DNA from: Plecoglossus altivelis
Lineage: Eukaryota; Chordata; Actinopteri; Osmeriformes; Plecoglossidae
Direction of reading: 5' to 3'
Assembly: GCA_036571765.1 (NCBI GenBank)
Contig: BROE01000007.1
Location: 9,293,293-9,357,292 of the forward strand
Length of the DNA stretch: 64,000 nucleotides
A program made the position numbers and the translations under genes. The notes under the pieces are model-generated. The model saw only the letters and a list, made by a program, of their open reading frames with translations, ran no database searches and was not told the origin of the DNA. Positions 39,539 to 54,500 of the stretch are shown here, piece by piece (position 1 is the first letter of the stretch; each line of letters starts with the position of its first letter).

Positions 39539-42500
39539 ATCTCTCTCACACCTCAGAAGTGTCAACCAATATGCAGTCAGCTCTCCACCCCTCAGCTAGA
39601 AAGTACTGTCTGTCTCTCTACCTGTCTGTCTGTCGGTCTGTCAATCAGCACCTGAGTCCTTTTCTTTATTCTTTATTTGCATACAAATGATGAAATACAC
39701 CTGTCTCCATGGGGATACCCCAGCATAAACAAATTAAATCCCCATAAATTATGACTTCTTGTATACATTTGACCGATTCATAGTCTTCCCTTCATAGTCG
39801 AGCCTTAAACTGAACTACCATGTCTGAATATCCACTTTTACTATGGCCAAAACCCCTATAATATTATGACCTCTGACCCCACAGCCCCGACCCTGCTGAG
39901 CGGAGGTCAGCAGTATTGAGCAATTGAGACGTCTAGAAGCCCTCTGATGGATTAGGGATTCATGCCCTCTCACCAACACAACACACACGTGCACACACAT
40001 ACACACACACAACGTCTCCTGGGACACCCTTCCCCCTAAAACCATAGCTACTTGTGGGAATCAATCCGATTGGTTTATAGATCTTGGCAATGAGAGCCCG
40101 TCAAGGTTGCAGTTGAGCCCAAATAAAGAGAGGAGAGAAGAAGGATAATTCCACTTATCTAACGAAGGCATGGAAGAGGACTCAGCAGTAAGAAGAACGG
40201 ACTGATTCATTGGCTGGTGGTGGACAGGCGATTGATTTCTCCTCAACAGTGATGATTGGACCTGCGTGGTGGTTTGTTGGCCCATTGTTCTGTCACACGA
40301 GGGTCAGAACAGGATCTCTCGGAAACCTTCTGGAAACATACAGCAGTCCTACCTGTCTGCAGCCTTCTGTCTTTGTCTATGCCTCTCGGTATAGCTCTTC
40401 ATACAGTATACATGTTTCTCTCTATCTCTCTCTCTCTCTCTCTCCCTTTCTGTTTATCTCTGTGTGTCTCCTTCCTCCTACGTACTGTTTTAGAAGCGTG
40501 ACTCCCTTCACTGCTGAGCTGCAGTGGACGTAATCTGCACCAAAGGCTGTGTCTCCTCCACAGGGAGATGAGTAGAATACCCGGTCACACAAACTCACAC
40601 ACACACAATAACACCCTCACGCACATTTCGTCAAATATGCTGACAATTCTGCACAGCATTTTACAACCCCAAATTTCAGGATGCTTTCACACTGCGTGTC
40701 CAAGTTGCCTAAATCCCACTGCCTGTATGTTTGCGAGCAGGTCTAACTATGGCATCATCAGAATGTGGCCCACATGGTTTTCATTTTCCACGGGGGATGA
40801 AAGCGTGTCAGAGTGTTGAGGAGACGTGTTGATGTCCAGCAGCAACAGAACCAGGACGGCTCCACAGCCGTCCCAACGCTGCGCACCACCCAGCCCTCGA
40901 CGGCACCAGAGCCAAAACACCACGCCGTGTTTACGTAACCCTCAGTTCATATATGGAAAGCAGAGTCATCCACTACGAAGTAGCTTCCATCATTATCAAT
41001 CTGGACAGTGACAGCAAATGTTAGTAAATAATTGGTCTCAACTGGTGTTTAACTGTTCACTGATATTTGCCTTTTTAAATTTGAAAGCCTTCCACTGTCG
41101 CCAACACCACATAAAACACCTAACCCCACCCTGTATGTTCTGTAGAGCTGTATGCTCTAGAATCCACATTCTACACAGCAGTGACACATTTGATCGAACC
41201 TAATCCACCGTCTGGTTCTGCCTGTGTTTGTCTACTCATTAAAACAGTCAGTCAGAATGAATACCTGCCCTTGAAGTGCTGCTCCCCCCCCCCCTTCACC
41301 CCCTCCCCTCAAAAGACTCATACCTCTGACACACACCCACACAGACAGATCAAATGCACACCTGTGTGTGTTTTTCCTGAGCAGGTGAGCCCCGGTAAGT
41401 GCCCACCAGGATGTGCAAGCACCAGAGCTCGTTAGCAGCCTCCACAGACAAACACTCCCAGCCGCCCGCCTCCCCTGCCTCCCCTGCCTCCCCTCTCTCC
41501 CTCCTCTGCTCTGCAACCCCCACACTGTACCTCCCCACCTCTGCTCCCTCCTTCCATCCCCCTCTTCTGTCCCGGACCCTCCCATCCCCTGCTGGGAGCC
41601 CACTCATGCGATATGTATGTGTGAGCGTGTGTGAGTTTGTGTGTGCGTGTGTATGTGTGAGTGCATATGCTGAGGATTCATGAAGGAACCAGGACAAAAG
41701 AACAAGATCATTGAGGGACTGATGTGACTGATGTGATGTCTCCCTAAGCTTCCCTTCTCTTCTCTCCTCTTCCCACCTCCCCTCTCTTCTCCTCTCCTCT
41801 CCTCTTCCCATCTCCCCTCTCCTCTCCTCTTCCCATCCCCCCTCTCCTCTCCTCTTTCCATATCTCCTCTCATCTCCACCTGTACCTTTTTCTTCAGCTC
41901 ACGAGACTTCTTCCTGAGTTTCCTCTTCTTCTCCTTCTCGTCCTCCACTGCATTGAGGTCCAGATCAGCCTTCTTCTTCAGCTGGGAGGCAGCGTGAGCC
42001 ATGGCGAGGTTCCTTTCAGAGGCTCGCTAAGAAAGAAAGGAGCACCGAAACAGTCTCCGAGCTTCGCCTTGACGCAGGCACGACAAGATAGAAGATCCCC
42101 AGACCGGAGATGAGGCAGGGCTTTCCCCTCCCCAGGTGACAGATCTGGTCTGGTCACCCAGCAGACCGGGGCCCAGGCAGGTGAGAACTGTGGCTGGAGG
42201 AAGGTGCTCCCTCTCTGGACCAAAGCAGCTCTTCTATAGCTGGTGATAGATTCTACCACAAACCACAACAGCTGTAGTATCCTTCTTAGTGCACGAGCCA
42301 AGAAAGAGAGAGATGAAAGGATGAATACGAAAGAATAAAAAGCAACGTCCTCCTGTCTTCAATGTGATGAAAAGCCCAGTAAACACGCTCTTGACGTTTT
42401 TGTCTGAATGTAGGATAGGTAGGATCCAGCCCAGAGGAGCACAGCTTCTTTCAGTATTTATGTGTTCCAGAGCTGGTAAAAATAGTTCTTCATTTGGTCC

Positions 42501-42819
42501 TGCAGGCTGAGCTGAGCCTGGTTGGAATGTGCTGGATGCTGGAGGGGGGTGAAGCTCAAGGCGGTATCCCAAGAAGAGGCTCTGTCTTCAGGATGAGTGT
42601 CTGGTCCTGCTGCCTGCTGTCTCAGTGTCCCACAGCCCCCTGGCCCTAACTGAACCTGGAGACATCCTCTCAATACACACACACCCTCTACTGCGCGCAA
42701 GACACGGATGGGAATGACAGGGAGGGAGAGGGAGAGAAGTGAGAGGAAGGGAGGGAGGAGCTGAGAGGTAGAGCGAGGAAGGAGGGGCTGAGAGATAGAG
42801 GTAGGAGAGAGAGGCAGAC

Positions 42820-42867
<48 letters not shown>

Positions 42868-45800
42868 GTAGACAGTGCATGTGTGTGAGAGAGATAGAGA
42901 GATAGAGAGAAGCAAGGTGGGTAGGAGAAGCGAGAGGGTGGAATATAGGAGGATTCTCATCCACCAGCTAGAAGTGCCTAATAGAGGCAGGGATGAAGAT
43001 GAAGATGAAGGGGGGAAATAAAGATGCTCCAGATACACACACACACACAAACACACCAGCTCTCATGCAGCTTTTGGCCACGATATCTCATTATAATAAT
43101 GTAATAAATATTATTATCATTATATTTTATGGTTTCCCATGAGGACGGCACACTGACCCGAACCTCCCTTTTTCCTAGCTATTTTTTCTGCTTCGTCAGC
43201 TGTCACTGCAGAGCAAGCTCAGTGTGAATTCTTTGAGCTTTTGCAGACGAGGAAAGGAAGGAGGATGTGGAGCGAAAAGACAGAATGATGACCCGAAAAA
43301 AACAGAGGAGGGACACAGGCAGAAACTCACTAATTTACAAAAGAAATTCACAGTAATGATGATTCTGTCTTCTGAGCAAGGCATTTGCTTGCGTCAACAT
43401 GACTTTCCATTGTGGTATGATTGAATCCCACAGTACAAACAAAGCAAGCGTGGTTCTGTCTGTATGTTGGCAGCATGTTCACGCAGCACCTGAGCCCGCG
43501 CTCCAAGACTGCAGTCTCTGAATATTAATGAGCTGTGAGGGCTCTGGCTCGACTGGGACATGCGTATGAGGAACACACTCCTCTGATTGGCTGCTAGGAA
43601 CATGGAAGCCACACCCATTAAGATGACAGGCACAAAGAGAAAAGGAGAGTGAGATTGGTAAGATATTTTGATTTCCAAACAGCTTAATTTAACAGTTGAA
43701 AATGCCAAATACCAACTGGTTATGCCAGCACAGACAGACAGTACAGGAACAACTTGATTTCACTGATGCGGGATGGTAGACAAATTAAACCAATTAAAAA
43801 CATAACACTGGCATCTTTACAAATGAGACACTAAACCCCCTCCCCATTCATTGTGCACAAGGCACGCTTCTACCTCACACAGGAAAAAACTCTTTGACCT
43901 GTCCAACCAGTTCACAGGAAAACTCAATATGCAACCTTGCCCATCACAAAGCCCCAGAAGCACTGCCTATGGATCCATCACCTCTGTTCCCAAGAGATTG
44001 GGAAGACAAGCTGTGAAAGATTGGTGGATTGTCCCTATATTGTGTTTGTTTTACAGAAGGAATTCAATTTGCCATGAGAAAGCTATCAGGTAACACGCAG
44101 CAATCGATAGTAAAAGAGGAAAATGTTGCGAGTCTGTGTGTGTGTATGTGAGTGGGATTTTCCAGAATCCGATCATTACTGCGTCTAGCACAAAACCTCC
44201 ATCCTCCTGAGGATGATGAAGGTTTAGAAGGACACACGGCTACCCAAACAAGTTCAATCTAAATCCTTCATCGTATTTAATCCAACTCCAAACCCAGTTT
44301 TTCAACCAATCTGCTACCTATTTAGCTTGAGGTGCTAGATTCTAGTTGGACCATGAGCCTAGAGGGTGTTGGCTCTCTAGGAACAGGATTGGGCAGCCCT
44401 GCAGCAGGGATTATACAGATGACTAATCACCACGGCACACTTCTACATCCGAATCCGCTCTCAATCCTCCCAACCTCCACCCCCAGTGGAGCCCTCTGCA
44501 TCATCAGCAGCAGAGAGGGCCGTATGCCTTCTTACAGTCTCCCAGAGAGAGGAGGCCATAGTGGGGCAGAGACAACAAGGAGACAAGAGGGTTCTTAACC
44601 CTGTCATGACACATGCCACAGCTTTAATGAGCTTCTCCTGCTCTAAATTAGATTAGTACAGAGGAGAGATTCCAGTGGTGGATTATCCTGGACTGATACT
44701 GTCACGCTAGTACAGGCTAGTGGAGCTACTGCGGTTTGTACAGAGCTATGCAGCGATTAACACAATTCTGTGTGCAGTCAATAGAGTCATCTATTGCAGT
44801 CAAGACACTATCAGGAAATAGCTCGGTAAAGGTGCAACATTTGAGAATGTGTGGCAGTATAAACCCATCCATTTACTATGGTCTGCACCAGATACAGAAC
44901 TCTATACTATATCATGCTGGGTCTGATTACAAGAACAGAAATGGGAAAAACATCTTTTTTTTTAAACATCAAATATTTCAAGAAACGTGCACCTCCAAGT
45001 TCTTCTGGCCCTTAGACTCCATGCAGTATTGTCATTACCAGATAGTAATGTACTAGATAGCGTTCAGGATATTTCCTGAAGATAGGCCCTTCCTCAGGAC
45101 TGGTGTGTAGAGGGATACGATCTGATTCACCATTAAAACCAACCAGGAAGTAAATCATTGACCAGGCTGGATGAGCCGCCAGCCAATAAGAAGACAGGCA
45201 GCTGTGACTGAGTGCTGCTCCAGCTCTGTAGCGAGCAGCACGGTCAAAAGCCCTAACAAGCATGAAGCAGCTCTCCTTCCCTTCATCTCTCCCTGGTTCT
45301 CCCTGCTTCCCAGCTCCCCTCACATTCTTCAGAGCCTGTAGCTAATGTTATCATCTGCTGGTCCCAACACCTGCTACACCACCTCACACGCTCCTCACCT
45401 CAACCAATCGACTCTCTCACTACCGTGACATTATAAAGCAGACAGACACACACACAACCCATGCTTGTACGCACGCACATGCACACACACACACACACAC
45501 ACACGCACACACACACACACCTAGCAGGCTGTTGGTGAGTCGTATGACTTGCTGATGGCCTGGTGAACAAACCTGTCAGAACTCTGTGTTCTAGAAGAAG
45601 ATGGTGTGTGTTTGTTAGTCTAGCCCCAGCTGGTGGTGACTAGGAAGAAGGTCAGACGTCCAGGCCTGATATGACAGGACAAAGCCAAGAGACTGAGATG
45701 TCACACACACAGGAGGGGCTGCAAGATTTTCATGACTAAAAATGTCCTCCACCTGCAGTCTAACTGCCCCGGCTGGACTCGGCTGGAGAGAAAAACAGAG

Positions 45801-48800
45801 ATAGAGTGTGTTTGTGTGGTGTGTGTGTGTGTGTGTGTAGGTGTGAGTGTGGGTGTGTACTAGAGCTTGTCCTCATCATCCTAGCCTATAAATAAGTAGG
45901 TTGAGATGAGAAAAAGTCCCACCGCTCTGTGTTTCCTGTGAGAACAGAGAACAGGTAAACTTGTTTCACACAGCATATCGCTGAGTCATGGAGGAGAAAT
46001 AGCTGTAGAAAACGGACCCAATGGACAGATGCACAGATGCTTTCTACTAGTCAGTAAAGGCAACCCTGATAACAGAACCATCTCAGTATCATAGACAAAA
46101 ACAGAGGAGGTCATTTCAGCAGACCATCCTAGTTAAGTTCATCGCTGATTTGATCCTTCGTCATGCTTGGTGACTTGGGTCTTTCTAGCCAGCTAACTAG
46201 CCAAGTTAGCTGGTTAATGTTACAAGCTTGTCTGTCATTCTAGCATGGATGTAAGAAATTGACATTTGGTCCATGTCAGACAGCATTCTTGGTCTTGAAC
46301 TCCCTCTGCTGGTGAAATGCATACACTGCAAATTATCTGAGACAGGTCAGGTATGCTAAGCTAAACGCACACACAACTTTGAGAGCCACTAAGGTTTCCT
46401 GCAGCTATGGAAGACAAAAATGGTATATTGCATTTGGTGGATTTTATAAATGATATCTATGAAAGGTGAGCATTTGTCTGAAATATTATCTGTCAAAGCT
46501 TACTGTGAACATCACCCCATAGGTGGATTTGTCATTCTGAACCAAACCATTAACATTGTGTTATGAGGACAAGATAAAAAGGTGGTCTTATATCCAATAT
46601 TTTGAAACAGTTGGAGCTAAAAACCTGTAGTACACTTACTGGCCACTAAGGGGCCTTATTGCCACAAAGTATCCCAAATGTTTGGTTAAGACACACACAT
46701 ATCACACACACATTTCACACTCACACGCCAACAAAATCTCATGATCACAACCCCTTGAGTTATAGTTCAGCTTTAGGCTGGCTCACTTGTCTATACACGG
46801 TATCAGACTATTAAAGAGAACTTGTGATGAGATGTGAAGAGAAGTGAGAGGGGGCATCTCACTGTTCATCAATATCAACTCTTCACTGGGACAAGAGGGC
46901 CCAGATAACATTGATCTGACAGACAGGTCCTCTGGTATGTGTCTGATGTCTTCCAGACCTCTTTCTAACTTGACCTTGTGGGAACCTGCAGGGCTCTCAG
47001 CCTGTAATAGAATAGAGAAAGAAGCAGACTACTTTAACTGCAGTTTAATTGTATTACTTTAAGGAGTGTACAGTCAGGGGACTAGCATGCCTGGCTAGAC
47101 TGGCCAGTCTAGATCCACCTAGATCAGACCAGACCAGACCAGACTAATCCCATGTTGTTCTCTTCTAAACTCAATACACCAGTGAGTCTCGTGCCTTCTA
47201 TGTTAACAGGTCAGGGCCAGCATTACCCTCTCCTCTCAACCCCCGATGCCCCAGGCGTTTGTTTACCAGACTGTGAGCAGTTCACAAACAAACAGACAGC
47301 ACAGAGGGACTGGAACATGCCCTGCAGGACCTGTCAACAAGAGCCACCGTCCCATCTCAGAGAGCTGCAGGCAGGTATAACACTGTTTCTAGATGAAGCC
47401 GAAATACCTGAATGTGGGAAGTGAAATGCCAGGCAGTTTGTTCGCGTGTTGTAGGAAAGATGCAGCCACAGTTTATTGAAAGTTCAAACCCACATCAGGG
47501 TAAGACGCATGGATACTTTTTGGTCTTCGTACATTATATTCTACACAATGAGCCAACCCAACCTCAACAGAAGATGAAGTACCTGGCTGCTACCTCCAGC
47601 ATTGATGCTGGGCCAGCGTAATCAATGACCATGTGCAGAGCAAGAAGAGCCAGACATCCTCTTATCTGTTTGAAGTGGTGATTGAAGAACCAGGAGTTGC
47701 TTGAGGGACACGAGAGAGCAGCTGCTAGCTGGGCATGCTGCACGCAGACAGGCTGCACGCACACAGGCTGCACGCAGACAGGCTGCACGCAGACAGGCTG
47801 CACGCACACAGGCTGCACGCAGACAGGCTGCACGCACACAGAGCAAACCATACCTGATCTCTATCAGACTGGGAGACTCTTAAGTCAAATCACTTTCTAA
47901 GATACACTAAAAGAGATGGCTCTTGATCTAGTGATTTAAGTGGCCGCATTAAGCAGTGCAGTTTAGTACGTGCACCGTGAACAAGAAGCAATTAAGCTTA
48001 AGCTTAAGCAGGGAAAACAGTGGCAGAGTGAACCTAATTACCTCAAAATCAAATAAGGAAATCAATCAATGAATTAAATCAATATCAGATTGGTGGGGCA
48101 AAGAAAACCCTTGTAATGGTTCCCAGAGGAGTTCAGGCATCTCTGCCTTGTCCACCCTTCCCAGAGACAGCAGCTAAGGATGACACCAACAGCCTGGTCC
48201 CTCCACCACGTTCTCATCCCACCAGAACACAAGTCCTTGTATGGCCATAGGATGCACAGCCATGGTACGTTGGTCTACGTTGCTATGGAAGCAAAATAGT
48301 CACGGCAAACAACATGTAAAGCAACAGACCAATCAATCAATGCTGGAAGAAGGAAAACGTACAGCAAATTAGGTTCTGTGTAGCGTCAAGCAGTGTGTAG
48401 TTACTACACACTGTAGTATAAACAAATGAGCTGTTGGAAGTTTGAAACTGGTATGTGTTACAATTCTATGACAACATTAGATTAGAACAAACTCTGTGTT
48501 CATATACAGTGGAAGAAGGCCATTGCCAGACCACAAGGGTACATTGTACTAGTGTGTACAAGCAGTAGGCAAGAAACGGCTGTCTCCATTGAAACTGATC
48601 ACTGCCATGGAATAACATGTCAAGTGTGTGAGTAAGCAGACTTTTCTCTGATTGGCTCAGACATTCTCTAATCTACTTTAATTGGTTGAATTCTTCGTCA
48701 CAATTACTCCAAGTAATCAGTCTATTGTGTTGACGAAGTTCTGCTGAGGCCCTATGGTGACCGACTGCTCATGTCAGGAGAGTGATGTCATTAGAATACA

Positions 48801-50313
48801 CCACATGAGAAGGGGCTGGGGCCAAACGTGATGTCATAACATTGTGCTGTACCGATCTCACCTTATTGGTTCAGTAAACCTTCATGTATCAACAGAGCTA
48901 AAGAACACAGGGTTTATTTGCGAGTCCTCTATATGTAATAAATATATAACAAAGAATCTTTCTGTAAACTGCCTTGACTGTGTCTGTCTGTCCTTCTGTC
49001 AATCGGTCGGTCTGTCTGTCTGTCTGTCTGTCGATCTACCTGTCTGTCGATCTGTCAGTTGGTCAGTCAGTCTGTCTGTCTGTCTGTCGATCTGTCTGTC
49101 TGTCTGTCTGTCTGTCTGTCGATCTGTCTGTCTGTCCGTCTGTCTCTGTCTGAGTGAGGTCAACTCCTGCTGGGACTCTGCCAAGAATCTCCTAGGCAAC
49201 GGACACACGAGCCACAAATAGAACACCACATAGAATATTCCTACGCTGTGCTGTGGCCACACCAGACCAAACCACACACTCCACGCTTATCCCTCCACTT
49301 TGACACACAGTAGAGCCAGGGAACACGAGAGATAGTGGCCTGCAAAAGAACAGGCTTCTGAGACGACTCTCGTCTGCAGATAGCGTCAACAGTTTCACCA
49401 TATCTTCCACACTGATATCGTAATGCATACTAAATTCACATATAGCATTGAACATAGTCAAGTCTTTAATTGGTTGCTGAATGTTAAAGAGAGCTTTGTT
49501 ACCATGACTGAAATGTTATCTTTTCACATCATAAACTAGGTTAAATACTCCTTCTTACTTAAAGACCAGATAGGAACCTGGAGCCTTTCTGCTCCTGGAG
49601 TAAGATCTACATCTAGGTCAGACTATTGAAATCCTTCTCTATAGGATCAAGGTTTGATTGAGTTTGTCTGGACCAAAAGTATCAATAGAACCATTCTAAA
49701 ATGACAGACCCCACCCAGCTGCATTGGGACATTCAGGACAAATAGCAGCATTCGAAAGGATGTCATATTCTATTTAAAATTCTCTATTTCATCTAGCACT
49801 TATTTGCACGTCAACATGGAGAGACTCTTCTGGTTTATCATCCTCAGAGGGATGTTCTAAGCATGACCAGGAGAGATATGCAAATGACCCTTACAATGAC
49901 ATCTCTGCTGTCATGGTAACACCACAAGTGCCATGTGGCCGCTGGCAGGGGGAGAGGGATAGAGGGGGAAGAGAGGGTGATGGGGAGGAGGGAGTAAGGC
50001 AGATGTTGATCTTTTAAACTAGGGCTGTCGGGTCTCCAGATACCACTGTCTCTCTCCCTCCCTTCCGCTCTGCGAGAGACAGGGAGAGAGAACAACCAAG
50101 AGGATCTGACCTCGCTCTTGTCGAATTCTCTATTCCATCTAACACTCATTCTCACTTTGCTTCTGTTTCCTTCTCTGTCTCTGTCTACCCCGCCCTCTCT
50201 GTCTCTGAGTCTCCCTAGCTGTGATATTGGAGGAAGACAGGCAGAGGCAGACAGACAGCCAGGCAGATAGACAGGCAAATAGACAGGCAGACAGACAGAC
50301 AGACAGACAGACA

Positions 50314-50345
<32 letters not shown>

Positions 50346-50358
50346 AGCAGACAGACAT

Positions 50359-50430
<72 letters not shown>

Positions 50431-51428
50431 CTTTCAGTCCTGACAGCTCCCTCCCCCACTGGCAAAGGAAGAGGGCAACCCTGGCATGTCATGCAACTGC
50501 CACTTCTGCTAGGAGGTCAGACTTAAAGAGAGGGAGGAGATAGGGGAGAAGGTGGGGGAGGAGATGGGCAGGCGGGGAAGAAGATTTTAGCACTCTAAAA
50601 AAAGGACATGCAGAGAGTATGGCTACCTCTCACCTCTCACAGGGTCACTCATAAACAGCTGCCAACACGCCGGCTTGATTGATTTAAAAGTCATCTTAAT
50701 AACTTATTAAGTCATCTTTGGCCCACATACTGTTGTACTGTGGTGTAAATATTTCAACATGAAAGATAACATATTTTTTGTTGATACTACCATTGATTTA
50801 AACTCACTGGGTTTTTTTTAAAGAAGGATGTGTGGAATGAGCCCATCCTCTCTCACATCAGGCTGAGTCTCTGCTCTGTTCTGCAGCTCTGTTGTACGTG
50901 CTGTTTAAGCAACGTGGGTCTGCTTTTGCTCAGAATTCCCCAACCAAAGAGAGGAGCTTTCCGCAGTCAGCAAAGCACCACATAAAAGCACCTGGCATCA
51001 CACACGCATGCACGTACTGTACCAACACACACACTCACACTCAGCCCTGTGTCAAACGTGAGAGAGCAGGCAGGATAGAAAGCATGTGGCGAGGGGGCGT
51101 GTTCCTCCGCCGCGTTCATGACGAGGGTACACAGCACGATGCTGAGATACACACACACACGGGACGAGGACACACAGCGTGACAGAGAGGGGACGGCCAG
51201 GGCTGCTCCTCTAGGCCAGGGGCCAACACACAGGACTCAGGCTGCTGCTCTGTCTATCCTTCACCTTGCTGCTTGGAATATGGTGCTACTAGGGCTGAGC
51301 CTTATTCCAGAACATTCCTGGTCTGGTCTGAGGGGGCTTCACCTAACTAGGTACAAACAAGAGGCTGTGTCTCCAAGGGGTTTGAACTAAACTGACTGCA
51401 GTCACTCTCGGAGTCTCTGGGAAACTAT

Positions 51429-51501
<73 letters not shown>

Positions 51502-54500
51502 CTCTTTCTACATCTCTCTCTATATATGTATATTCTGTTTCGTCTCTCTCTCTCTATTCTCTTATCTCTCTCTGTCTCTCCTCTGAGCTCCCCCATCCCT
51601 TTATTTCTCATTTTCGTTTTCACTAAAACAGCATGACATCATCACCTAGACCGCGTTGCCATGGATGCGTGGTCACATTGGACTACACACATCATCATCA
51701 CATGCACTTTACCCATCAATCAAATCTAATCAGCATAAGAAATAAGAAGCCTTGCCCTGTAACAGGCTACAGCATCAGTTTACATTGTATCTAATAAAAA
51801 GGGCATCTGTGTGTGTCTATGTGTGTCTGTGTGTGTCTGTGTATGTGTGTGTGCAGGCGTGTGTGTCTTTTTGTTTTTATGCGTGCATGTACATGAGTTC
51901 ATATCCTGACAATACAGTACTGGACAGTTCTCCTAAAGAGCAAGGCCTCTGTTTGGATTACCTTTAGTAAGAAAGTAGTCTAAGTATGAGACCTGTCTCA
52001 GTCCACTGTGCCGCAGTATAGCTGTTAGTCTGCTGCAGGTATTGGGCAGCACACACTGATCTATGGGGTAGTTTCTCACTGTATCTCTGTCCCCTTCTGC
52101 TCCATTCAGCTGCGGCTGGGGCCTTCTGCTTAGTCAGTCCTCATTAGGCTAAAACAGCCAGGGGTGTGGAGATGAAGCTACGCTACCAGCTACTGACTCT
52201 GTACACATCAGCACTTTCTCTGGAATCAACTTATCAACCTGGGACTGAAGAATCAGGTGCTAGCAGACTATATAGCTTGGAAAACAAGAGGAACCCAATG
52301 GAGATTCGAGTTAGCCTGCGAGGCTAAACCATAACTACCTTGAGACAAGGGAGGTGGAAGCCTAATTAAGTCAGGTTGTCGTTGGTCTTGATTAATGGCT
52401 TAGGTTGTAGTAAACGAAAAAAGGGCTGAACCCATTTTCTTTACCACTGTTCAATAGATGATGGTCCTGTACCTTTTCAGTCAGAGACTGAATGTTGTAA
52501 TTATTTGCAGACGCATACTGTACAACACGAAATGTAGCCCTTGGGAGAAAAATGGCCATCAAATTGAACGTATATACAGTATAAGTTAGATTTCCCCAGA
52601 CACGACAAGATGACATTCCATAGGAGCCAGCAATGCTACCATGCGTTCCCAGAGTTGTGTTGCGGTTGTAAGTCACTCGCGGTTGTAAGCGGTTGTAAGT
52701 CACTCGTACTCTTATTAAAGGTCTCCAAGACAACCCCCTGACAACATGATTAGCACTGTGTCAGAAAACCATCTTGTGATGACACTTCAGTGTCAAGGAA
52801 GGGCGTCATGTGATTCCAAACCACCTCTGCTACAACACAGCAACACACCAGCCACCAGCCAGCCACACAGAGGAATGGGCAGCCTGTATTAGACCACATT
52901 GGCTGGAGAGTGCTGAACAACTAAATGACTTGCATCTAAGTCTTGCACTGTTCACAGAACGTGTGCTTCAGTGACTACAAACTACTTTAGGGAAATCATA
53001 AAAACATGTTTCAGGTGATCGATACACAAGTGAACTAACAAGAACATGCTGAGGACGAGTGCCATTTATTTTGCACAGATCATTCAGCATTTTCCAGGAA
53101 AATAGCACCCGTGTGTAGCTTTTCTGCAGCATCAGGGCTGAGTCACTTAGCTACCACCTCCAAACTAGAGAGAGGGTGTTAGAGAGAGAGAGAAAGAGGG
53201 AGAGAGGCACAGGAAAGAGAGGGGGAAAGAAGTGTGCAAAGGAAAGGGGTGTTCCCTTGTGAACATGGACAGATCTCTATATATGAACCAGACAGACGCG
53301 GTCCAGCCAGAAGAACACAGAGTCATCCTGCTCCAGGGGTGGTCGGCCAAAACCAGCATGTCCTCACTGTCTGCCTCAGCAAAAAACACAATATGGCCCA
53401 GCAAAATGGCTCTGCTGGCATCAGCCAGCATACAGTTAACACAACGTTATGATACACAAGCCATATTTAGCTGAATAGGATGTTAAAGTGCATCCTAATT
53501 AATTTGCCAAATGAATTACTATCACCCTGCGATGGATCAGATAAAACCAATTAAATAATTAAACTATAGGGTGCTATTGCGGATTCAATCAATTTTAAGG
53601 TCACTTTATTCAAGTTTTGCTTATGAAGCTGAATGTGATCCAAATAAGATTTATGGAAACATTGCAGGTAGACTGCTACTGTACTTCCGTTGTACAGCTA
53701 GATGGTAAGGAATATTTATAGGGATGGGGTCTTCTTCTGGCCCTACGACAAGGATCCTAACTACTCACTGCTCACAAGTACACACACACACACACGTCCA
53801 CAGGAAGGAGCTTTCTAACCATGGCTGTAGGAACACTATCAGGTTCCTTGAGGACATAAGAGATCCTGGGAACGGCAAGCCCTGACTCGCCCTGACTCGC
53901 CCTGACTCACCCTGCCTCGCTCCGTCTGCATCAAGGAAAGTTCCGGAATGCTGCCGCCGCCAGTGCTGGACATTCCAACCTGGATTACAGGCAGGAACAT
54001 AACCTAATCTGGGGCTGAGGCAGTTAGAAGGGAGAGCATCTGAGATGCAGTCACACTGCAGGCTTTTGGTAATGGTGGAGGTGATTGTGATGAATGGTGG
54101 GCATGGTGGTGGAGTGAGGATGGAAGGGTTGAGTATGGTGGTGTTGGTGATGACTGTGGTGGAGATGATGGTGGTTGAGGAGGTGGTGGAGATGGCACAA
54201 GGGCTGATGATGGTATTAGTGGTGGAGGGGACAGGATGTTAACAGTGATGATGATTTGGGGAGAAGACCCCACATGTCGTGGGGTGCTCAGCCCCTAACC
54301 ACCCACCTACCTCATCCAAATGAACCAGTATTGGAGTTTGGATTAGGACTGGAGAGATTGTGGAGTGGAGGTTGGTGTATGTGGGCAGTGTTGTATAACC
54401 CATTAACCATACATTCCTGTAAATGAAACACTCACCTGTCATATATTGACTGGTCAGTGAATATGGATACACGCACAAGTACATTACGCAAGAGTTACTC

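Larger units (their letters stand above)
31769..41885. other. ank3 intron between the MAVEE and MAHAAS first exons
   Basis: About 10 kb, presumably including the promoter for the MAVEE exon in its left part; no core promoter element recognised. Contains an inverted repeat (32249-32282), a dispersed teleost repeat (34874-35010), an 8-bp minisatellite (35123-35346) and many microsatellites. No other gene seen. Confidence 0.6.

Noticed and set aside
47740..47900. Possible CRISPR-like array
   Set aside because: The 15-bp units are contiguous with no unique spacers; it is a minisatellite in an animal intron.
48976..49221. Open frame with C-L-S-V repeats, 125 codons
   Set aside because: Translation of the TGTC tetranucleotide repeat; no gene.
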